A DNA stretch of 6,900 bases from Candidatus Woesearchaeota archaeon. Its GTDB lineage: Archaea > Nanobdellota > Nanobdellia > Woesearchaeales > JACPBV01. Below the pieces are notes generated by a model. That model was given only the letters and a program-made list of their open reading frames with translations. It was not told the DNA's origin and did not search any database. Position 1 is the stretch's first letter, and each line of letters starts with the position of its first letter. Position numbers and translations under genes: made by a program. This document shows, piece by piece, positions 1 through 4,537 of the stretch. The stretch spans positions 1-6,900 of the forward strand of contig JAHWHQ010000003.1 of assembly GCA_019323195.1 (NCBI GenBank), given 5' to 3'.

Positions 1-275
1 ATGTTTCTTATGCTGTTATATCAGCTTAAGAGGATGCTGTCAAAGAAAGGGAGATACCCGATAAGAAAAGCAATATACGATATATTCAGCATAAAAGTGA
101 TTGTTATACTTACTGTTTCTTAGCTTATAATATCAGAAACAATAGAGTTGAAGTAGTCAGAGCTATGCTGAGTATGGAAGAAGGGATAGAAAACATCCTC
201 TGATTTAGGACAGCCTATAGGCATGAGGATTAAGAGAAGCATAAGAATGACTAAAAACAATCTTCTGGGAGGGCT
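1..275. other. Gene-poor left flank with possible remnants
   Basis: No intact gene of recognisable family lies here. On the plus strand one frame is open from 30 to 203 (57 codons, ending TGA) and includes the stretch AYNIRNNRVEVVRAML, but it has no start near its beginning and is preceded by a TAA at 27-29. Another plus frame is open from an ATG at 1 to TAG at 123 (40 codons). These could be decayed fragments of one gene, perhaps the tail of a transposase, but I recognise no family motif. On the minus strand a 46-codon ORF (120-260) is listed separately. The flank is less AT-rich than the methylase block next to it, which fits a junction near position 300. Confidence 0.4.
120..260 (-). CDS. 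Possible small lipoprotein-like ORF
   Basis: This is a 46-codon minus-strand ORF from a TTG at 258-260 to TAA at 120-122. The first 13 residues are almost all hydrophobic (LFLVILMLLLILMP) and are followed by IGC at residues 15-17, like a signal peptide running into a lipobox cysteine; the position three before the cysteine is proline, which is not a good lipobox. After the cysteine the chain is polar and aromatic (PKSEDVFYPFFHTQ). It is in the same frame as the truncated restriction gene and separated from its TAA by only five codons, so it could be readthrough sequence or the start of another broken gene. No convincing ribosome binding site is seen. No family is recognised, and chance is a real alternative. 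Confidence 0.2.
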   Translation of the reverse strand: MFLVILMLLLILMPIGCPKSEDVFYPFFHTQHSSDYFNSIVSDIIS

Positions 276-638
276 TTAAGCTTCAGATGCGGGAAGTCTG
301 TCATTAAGTCTATGATTTAAAGCATGATTTTGAAGTTTTTTGCCAAAAGGTAATTCCCTCTGTCTCTTAAATAGATCCATAAATTTTGCACCACTATAAT
401 CCTTATAATTGCCCTTCGAGGGGTAACCTTTCCTAGTATAATCCTCAACAAGAACATAAATAGCATAAATATTGGCAAAACTTCCTCTCGCTTTAGAACC
501 ACTATCAGCAGACCTTGTTTTTATATTGAGATATTGAATAATTAAGGCTTTATCAAAAATATCTTGATTTTTACTTTCAAAATTTTCTTTTAAGATTTCA
601 AGAATCCTATCTGAGAATGAGTGACTCTTTCTTACCAT
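276..638 (-). pseudogene. Truncated Type II restriction endonuclease-like gene
   Basis: Only 120 codons remain. Residues 47-112 (SGSKARGSFANIYAIYVLVEDY, then SGAKFMDLFKRQRELPFG and KLQNHALNHRLN) look like the N-terminal conserved part of a Type II restriction endonuclease family that travels with YhdJ-like methylases; I know this from general family resemblance, not a search. The similarity appears to stop after about residue 113, and the last residues (RLPASEA) look unrelated. No PD-(D/E)xK or other nuclease active site is visible in what is left, so the product should not cut DNA. The ATG (636-638) sits inside the 3' end of the methylase gene (32 bp overlap) and has a strong GGAGG upstream, so it was a true co-transcribed partner. 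If the methylase target is ATGCAT, the original enzyme was probably an NsiI/EcoT22I isoschizomer (inference). A complete small protein of another function is possible but less likely. Confidence 0.55.
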
Positions 639-1449
639 TATACGCCTCCAGAGTTATTTGTGATTTGGCCCCTATTTTCTCTTTTTGTACATTATTCAAT
701 CTTTTTATGCCAACATTAAAATAATCTTGATCTAACTCAATACCAATTGATTTCCTATCTAATTTCATAGCAACCACTGAAGTGGTAAATGTTCCGGAAA
801 ATGGATCGAGTATAATATCTCCTTTGGTACTACTTGCTAGAATAATTCTATTTAGCAAAGCTTCTGGTTTTTGAGATGGATGTTCTTCATACTCCTGCAT
901 CCTAAACCTAACTCTTGGGATATACCAAACGTTTCCAGGAACTTTTTTACTATTATAAAGAGTGGGTATTGGTTTACGATAATCAATTAATTTTCTTCTT
1001 GCACCTGTCTTTGCTTCAACTAAAATTTCATTTGAATTAAAAATATAATTATCTTTATCTTTCACAGCAAAAAGAATTGGTTCATATAAAGAACCATAAT
1101 ACCTCCTTGCTTGAACACCTGAACTATCATAATACCATATTATTCTTGACATTACGTGCATCTTTTTTCTTAAAAATATATCAAAGAAAGGTATAAATTG
1201 TGTTGCACCCATTAAATACATTGATCCATTTTTTTTAAGTTTTTTGATACATAAATCAATCCATTCGTAGCACCATTCTAAATATTTTTCATCACTTTCC
1301 CATTTGTATGTACATCCATTAAAATTTTTACCAATATTGTAGGGTGGATCTACAAAAATAAGACTAACTAGATTATTAGGTATTGATCTTAATACCTTAA
1401 GTGCATCCCCTCTTATTAATTTATGTCCATCAATATCAAAAGTATTCAT
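607..1449 (-). CDS. yhdJ: YhdJ-type adenine-N6 DNA methyltransferase
   Basis: A 280-residue beta-class DNA methyltransferase that transfers a methyl group from S-adenosylmethionine to adenine N6. The catalytic motif IV DPPY is at residues 34-37, before the cofactor-binding motifs, which gives the beta-class order: HPSQKPEALL (190-199) and then DPFSGTFTT (215-223), with IELD at 237-240. The middle block (SRIIWYYDSSGVQARRYYGS at 101-120, VEAKTGARRKLIDYRK at 144-159, KVPGNVW at 169-175) is closely like E. coli YhdJ, a 294-residue enzyme known to methylate ATGCAT. The same target is therefore likely but inferred. The gene looks intact and full length. It starts at an ATG with no ribosome site but a TATA-like box 30 nt upstream, so it is probably leaderless. 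Its restriction partner downstream is truncated, so it is probably an orphan now. It is much more AT-rich than the sugar genes, a sign of transfer. Confidence 0.93.
   Translation of the reverse strand: MNTFDIDGHKLIRGDALKVLRSIPNNLVSLIFVDPPYNIGKNFNGCTYKWESDEKYLEWCYEWIDLCIKKLKKNGSMYLMGATQFIPFFDIFLRKKMHVMSRIIWYYDSSGVQARRYYGSLYEPILFAVKDKDNYIFNSNEILVEAKTGARRKLIDYRKPIPTLYNSKKVPGNVWYIPRVRFRMQEYEEHPSQKPEALLNRIILASSTKGDIILDPFSGTFTTSVVAMKLDRKSIGIELDQDYFNVGIKRLNNVQKEKIGAKSQITLEAYNGKKESLILR
645..649 (-). promoter_or_regulatory. Ribosome binding site of the restriction-like gene
   Basis: GGAGG lies six bases before the ATG at 636-638 and inside the methylase coding sequence. It supports this ATG as the start and internal translation from the methylase mRNA. 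It is the best Shine-Dalgarno match found in the window. Confidence 0.75.
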
Positions 1450-1471
1450 AACAAGAATAAAAGGAAGCTCT

Positions 1472-1479
1472 TATTTAAA
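1472..1479 (-). promoter_or_regulatory. TATA box for the methyltransferase
   Basis: TTTAAATA within an AT-rich run, read on the minus strand. Its first base (1479) is exactly 30 nt before the A of the methylase ATG (1449), so transcription should begin at or next to the start codon. No Shine-Dalgarno lies between them. Confidence 0.6.
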
Positions 1480-1499
1480 TATATTTCTTTAATTTCTCA

Positions 1500-1519
1500 T
1501 TCTAAAGACCTTTTTAGAA
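1500..1519. repeat. 7-bp inverted repeat in divergent promoter region
   Basis: TTCTAAA at 1500-1506 pairs perfectly with TTTAGAA at 1513-1519 across a six-base loop. It lies just upstream of the methylase TATA box. It may be an operator-like site or a chance repeat in AT-rich DNA; nothing else identifies a regulator. Confidence 0.35.
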
Positions 1520-1538
1520 GTAAACTAATATTGATGGT

Positions 1539-1565
1539 ATAAAAAGATAAATCACCCCTTTTTAT
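1539..1565. repeat. 8-bp inverted repeat between divergent promoters
   Basis: ATAAAAAG at 1539-1546 pairs perfectly with CTTTTTAT at 1558-1565, with an 11-base loop containing CACCCC. It lies between the methylase promoter and the TATA box of the glycosidase gene. It could insulate the two promoters (weak terminator with T-rich right arm) or bind a regulator. The left arm also contains TATAAAAAG, which on its own resembles a TATA box, but no usable start codon follows at the right distance. Confidence 0.4.
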
Positions 1566-1583
1566 TTTGTGCTTTTCGATGGA

Positions 1584-1591
1584 TTTATATA
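1584..1591 (+). promoter_or_regulatory. TATA box for the glycosidase-like gene
   Basis: TTTATATA begins exactly 30 nt before the ATG at 1614, the same distance as for the methylase and the large fusion gene. No Shine-Dalgarno follows, so a leaderless transcript is expected. This spacing also supports the chosen start codon. Confidence 0.7.
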
Positions 1592-1613
1592 GAACCGTTA
1601 TAAGAATAATTTT

Positions 1614-2732
1614 ATGACGTCTAAAAATAACCATATTACTGAAAGATGCTATGAAAAGGCTAAAGATACTATTAGAAGATGCTCTACCAAATACGGGCTT
1701 TATGCCTCTGGAGGGAAAAGGGGCTATAAGGGCGTGTGGTCGAGAGACAGCATGATCACCCTGATAGGGGCAAGCTCGGATAAAGATGGGCTTTTTGAGG
1801 AGCAGTTCAGGAAAAGCCTTACTACGCTCGGAAGGCGCCAAAGCAGGCTCGGACAGATACCTAATGCTGTCTATAAATTAGAGAGAAAAAAGCCTGTGGT
1901 GGATTTCCTTTCTATCGACTCAACATTATGGTTCATTATCGGGCATTATATATACAGAAAGAGGTATGGAAGCAGATTATTCAACAGGTATAAAAAGAGG
2001 ATCGAGAAGGCGGTTACATGGCTTTCCTACCAGGACATGGGGGAGGACATAATGCTTGAGCAGCTTCCTACAACAGACTGGCAGGATGCATTCCCGCATA
2101 AGTACGGGAAGACGATAAATACGCAGGCACTTTATTATAAGGTTCTCGTCCTTACAGGAAAAAAGAAAACAGAAAAAAAACTGAAAAGAAACGTTAATGA
2201 TGTTGAAGAAACAAGGTTATGGAATGGTAATTTCTATTACGCCTACAGGTGGAAGAACCACAGGAAATACAAGGAGATAGGAGACTGGTTTGACTCGCTT
2301 GGAAACCTGCTTGCAATCGTCTTTGAGCTGGCTGACAGGGAGAAAGGGGAAAAGATTATCTCCTATGTACAGAAAAAGAAGATAAACATGCCTTATCCTG
2401 TCAAGGCAATATTTCCGCCTATAGATAAGGGGAGCGAGTACTGGAAGGACTATTACCTTGATTGTGATGCAGGAAACCCGAACCATTACCTCAACGGCGG
2501 GATATGGACCTACATAGGGGGCTTTTACGTCCTTGCGCTGATAAAACTAAAGAGATACAAAGAAGCTGAAAAGGAGATGGAGAAGCTGGCAAGGGCCAAC
2601 CTGAAATCAAACCATTTCCCTGAGTGGATTGACCCGATAACAAATAAATCACACGGCATATTCCAGGCATGGAACGCCGGGATGTACATCCTTGCATATA
2701 ACTCATTAAAGAAAAAGAAGCCCTTAATCTAG
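1614..2732 (+). CDS. (alpha/alpha)6-barrel glycosidase, glycogen-debranching-like
   Basis: A 372-residue protein matching the catalytic six-hairpin domain of amylo-alpha-1,6-glucosidase/glycogen-debranching enzymes (GDE_C, GH133-like) and, more distantly, GH100/GH63 enzymes. Marks in order: VWSRDSM (41-47), QIPNAV (81-86), DFLSIDSTLWFIIGHYIY (97-114), TTDWQDAF (153-160), INTQALYY (168-175), NPNHYLNGGIWTYIGGFY (288-305), FPEWIDP (335-341) and GIFQAWNAGMYILAYN (348-363). Acidic residues in the WSRD, TDWQDAF and FPEW motifs are the likely catalytic candidates by family analogy. It lacks the N-terminal domain of full debranching enzymes, so it is probably a single-domain hydrolase of an alpha-glycoside rather than a true debrancher. 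No signal peptide or membrane segment is seen, so it should be cytoplasmic. The ATG is placed by the TATA box 30 nt upstream. Its 3' end overlaps the convergent glycosyltransferase gene by 9 bp. The substrate is unknown. Confidence 0.8.
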   Translation: MTSKNNHITERCYEKAKDTIRRCSTKYGLYASGGKRGYKGVWSRDSMITLIGASSDKDGLFEEQFRKSLTTLGRRQSRLGQIPNAVYKLERKKPVVDFLSIDSTLWFIIGHYIYRKRYGSRLFNRYKKRIEKAVTWLSYQDMGEDIMLEQLPTTDWQDAFPHKYGKTINTQALYYKVLVLTGKKKTEKKLKRNVNDVEETRLWNGNFYYAYRWKNHRKYKEIGDWFDSLGNLLAIVFELADREKGEKIISYVQKKKINMPYPVKAIFPPIDKGSEYWKDYYLDCDAGNPNHYLNGGIWTYIGGFYVLALIKLKRYKEAEKEMEKLARANLKSNHFPEWIDPITNKSHGIFQAWNAGMYILAYNSLKKKKPLI

Positions 2733-2748
2733 GCCCAGCTTCTTTTTT
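2712..2748. terminator. Bidirectional terminator spanning two convergent stops
   Basis: AAAAAGAAGC (2712-2721) pairs perfectly with GCTTCTTTTT (2738-2747). Between them CCT (2722-2724) can also pair with AGG (2731-2733). Transcripts in either direction end in a T-rich right arm: six T at 2743-2748 on the plus strand, and TTCTTTTTCTTT on the minus strand beyond 2720. Both stop codons lie in the loop region (TAG 2730-2732 plus, TAA 2724-2726 minus). Archaeal termination relies mainly on T tracts, which are present on both strands here. Confidence 0.65.
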
Positions 2749-3863
2749 GTCGCGTCCACCATTACCTTCGAGGTATGCCTGTAATCAAAATTCTTAACCG
2801 CATGTTCCCTTCCCAGGTTACCCATCTTCCCCCTTAACCCGTCATCTGCCAGAAGCTTAAGGGTGAACTCCCTTAGATCGTCTATGTCTGCACGGTATGC
2901 AAATGTCTTCGGCTCCTTGAACTTAAGGACCTTTTTCCTTTTGAAGCCCATTGAAGGATAGACCCATTCCTGATTAAGGACTATCTCCTCTGAAACCTTG
3001 GCAAGCAACCCTGTCCTGTTATGGAGTATTGTCTCGCAAGGGCCCATCTTATTTATCGAGATGACAGGCTTGCCGCATGACATGGCCTCAACCTGGATCA
3101 TACCAAAACCCTCTATCCTTGAGGGGGCTGCATAGATATCTGCGGCATTTATGAGATGAACCATGAAGTCCTGGCTGAACTCGTCATCCACGAAAATAAT
3201 CTTGTCCAATATCCCAAGCTTCTTTGCAAGCTTAACCTCGTGCTCTCTCCATTCGGCTGAATGGTCGCTCGGCCAGGCCTTGCAGACATACTTCCAATCC
3301 TTAAATTCCTTATCCACGCCAGCAAGGGCCTTCATCATCTCCTGCGCTCCTTTCGAAGTAACATCTCCCCCGATAGTAAGAATCATCTTCTCATTATCCC
3401 TTACACCCAGCATCTCCTTCACTGACTTATTGTATTCAGGATTGTCCGTAGGCTTGAACATGTCGGTATCTATACCTATATGCATAGGCATGATCTTGCT
3501 TACGTTAACGCCGTCCCTCTTATAGATCTGCCTGACCCATTCGCTTGTTGTGAACATGATGTCAAGGCTGTCAAACTCGTCGTGATAATTTGCAACCCAG
3601 CCGTCTGCATTAAACCACGGGACAGGCCTAACGCCGTGCTCCAACGGCTCCCTTACAACCTCAGGAACATTTCCCCAGAATCCTATTCCAAAAGCAACAT
3701 CAAGATTATAGTATTTCAGATAAAAATCTTTCTGAGTGCGTCCCCTGAAATGGCAGGGCACTACCGCCTCGCCGGAATGTAGGATGCCCTTGTACAGAGC
3801 ATCTCCCTGCAGACTTTGTCCGTCCGGCTCAGGGGGATAAGCATAAAGCACTGTGCATCTCAT
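2724..3863 (-). CDS. GT4-type glycosyltransferase
   Basis: A 379-residue retaining glycosyltransferase of the GT4 (GT-B fold) type, moving a sugar from a nucleotide-sugar donor to an unknown acceptor. The C-terminal Rossmann half is typical: ILTIGGDVTSKGAQEM (161-176), INAADIYAAPSRIEGFGMIQVEAMSCGKPVI (split over 238-268), with the two glutamates of the EX7E motif at E251 and E259, and GPCETILHNRTGLL at 274-287. The N-terminal half (residues 1-130) is divergent but starts with the usual short beta strand (MRCTVLYAYPP) and has TTSEWVRQIY (105-114) before HIGIDTDMFKP (128-138). Length is normal for the family. No membrane helix is seen. The ATG overlaps the TGA of the deacetylase (ATGA), with AGAGG four bases upstream, so the two genes are translationally coupled and share an mRNA. 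This points to an amino-sugar pathway, but donor and acceptor cannot be read from sequence. Confidence 0.9.
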   Translation of the reverse strand: MRCTVLYAYPPEPDGQSLQGDALYKGILHSGEAVVPCHFRGRTQKDFYLKYYNLDVAFGIGFWGNVPEVVREPLEHGVRPVPWFNADGWVANYHDEFDSLDIMFTTSEWVRQIYKRDGVNVSKIMPMHIGIDTDMFKPTDNPEYNKSVKEMLGVRDNEKMILTIGGDVTSKGAQEMMKALAGVDKEFKDWKYVCKAWPSDHSAEWREHEVKLAKKLGILDKIIFVDDEFSQDFMVHLINAADIYAAPSRIEGFGMIQVEAMSCGKPVISINKMGPCETILHNRTGLLAKVSEEIVLNQEWVYPSMGFKRKKVLKFKEPKTFAYRADIDDLREFTLKLLADDGLRGKMGNLGREHAVKNFDYRHTSKVMVDATKKKLGLD

Positions 3864-4423
3864 ATTGCCTCTTTGATCTTGAACGCTTCGGTATTGCCGC
3901 AGTAAAGATCTTCAACGCTGTTTTTATTAAATCCATACAGTTTTTGTATGATTTTTTTCTTCTTTTTGAAATAAATATCCTTCAGGTATATAAACTTATT
4001 TGATTTTTTATTTGCGCAACACAGCTTTCCTTCCTTTTTGTAGGAAAAGAAGAAAACCTTTTTGGCTGACAAGACTTTTTCGTCCAGCATTTTTGTCACT
4101 GCCTTATTGACGTCCTTGTGGCGCTTATGCCCGTACTCGCCGTTTTCCCCGTGGGTGAAAATGTAATCATAATCTTTCTCTGAATGCTGCTTAATCCTTT
4201 TAACAGCCTCGCTGACAGGGATGTCATTCAGCTTTTCATCCTCGAGGTCAGACATGAAGCATTTTGCCTTGAAGGCCCGGCAGACTTTTTTGAACCTGGG
4301 AGCACGGTCCTCGTCATCCCTCCTGCAGAGGCTTATTATGGTAACGTCCCAGTTGTCCATGTTGCTGAGGAGGGTTCCACCAACCCAGATTGTTTCATCA
4401 TCAGGATGAGCAACGATCACCAA
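3860..4423 (-). CDS. PIG-L/LmbE-family N-deacetylase with disturbed start
   Basis: A zinc-dependent deacetylase of the PIG-L/LmbE family, whose members remove N-acetyl groups from GlcNAc-containing glycolipids, glycosides or oligosaccharides (GPI precursors, mycothiol and bacillithiol precursors, diacetylchitobiose). The signature AHPDDE is at residues 5-10, and GEYGHKRH at 95-102 gives the second metal/catalytic site. By analogy to MshB, H6, D9 and H102 would bind zinc and D8 would act as base. The readable frame starts at TTG (4421-4423). The expected start is the ATG at 4437-4439, which would read M-K-K-K-V-L-V-I-V-A-H-P-D-D-E, a textbook beginning for this family, but ten A instead of nine follow it and put it out of frame. 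The frame is closed upstream by two TGA codons. The coding body looks intact at about 190 residues, slightly short for the family. It overlaps the downstream GT4 gene by four bases. Sequencing error, pseudogene or slippage control are all possible. Confidence 0.85.
   Translation of the reverse strand: MVIVAHPDDETIWVGGTLLSNMDNWDVTIISLCRRDDEDRAPRFKKVCRAFKAKCFMSDLEDEKLNDIPVSEAVKRIKQHSEKDYDYIFTHGENGEYGHKRHKDVNKAVTKMLDEKVLSAKKVFFFSYKKEGKLCCANKKSNKFIYLKDIYFKKKKKIIQKLYGFNKNSVEDLYCGNTEAFKIKEAI
3868..3872 (-). promoter_or_regulatory. Ribosome binding site of the GT4 gene
   Basis: AGAGG lies four bases before the ATG at 3861-3863, inside the last codons of the deacetylase gene. Together with the ATGA stop/start overlap it supports this start and coupled translation. 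Confidence 0.65.
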
Positions 4424-4426
4424 AAC

Positions 4427-4439
4427 TTTTTTTTTTCAT
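4427..4439 (-). other. ATG followed by ten A: one-base frame break
   Basis: On the minus strand ATG (4437-4439) is followed by a run of ten A (4427-4436). With nine A this ATG would enter the deacetylase frame. With eleven A a second upstream ATG (4444-4446) would enter it. With ten, neither does; the second ATG stops after nine codons. GTGAT at 4445-4449, which can pair with the 16S rRNA 3' end, lies five bases before the nearer ATG and favours it as the true start. Confidence 0.7.
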
Positions 4440-4504
4440 CAGGCATCACAAAAATATTTGCTAAACAAGCCCTTTTTACTGATTATTAATCTATCAGAAA
4501 CCAA

Positions 4505-4518
4505 ATATTTATAAATAT
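4505..4518. promoter_or_regulatory. Palindromic TATA region, divergent promoter
   Basis: ATATTTATAAATAT is a perfect 14-base palindrome containing TTTATAAA at 4508-4515. On the plus strand the box begins 30 nt before the ATG at 4538, so the fusion gene should be leaderless. On the minus strand the same box predicts a start near 4485 and a leader of about 46 nt before the deacetylase ATG. One site may thus serve both directions. The nearby GATTATTAATC (4481-4491) is another small palindrome of unknown role. Confidence 0.6.
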
Positions 4519-4529
4519 ATTCTTTTTTA

Positions 4530-4535
4530 ATGCAT
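4530..4535. other. ATGCAT site beside the fusion gene start
   Basis: This is the sequence methylated by E. coli YhdJ, three bases upstream of the predicted transcription and translation start at 4538. By eye I find other copies at 2086, 3480 and 4972, all inside genes. If the local methylase has the same specificity, this is the only promoter copy seen here. Confidence 0.5.
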
Positions 4536-4537
4536 GG

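Noticed and set aside
1..123. 40-codon plus-strand ORF starting at the first base
   Set aside because: It has no recognisable family, no visible upstream signals because of the window edge, and competing open frames on both strands.
1538..1546. TATAAAAAG as a promoter
   Set aside because: No start codon lies about 30 nt downstream, and the box at 1584 has the same exact spacing as the other genes.
3163..3782. Two plus-strand ORFs of 120 and 100 codons
   Set aside because: Both are shadows of the GT4 gene on the opposite strand, where the EGFGMIQVE motif and its context are unmistakable.
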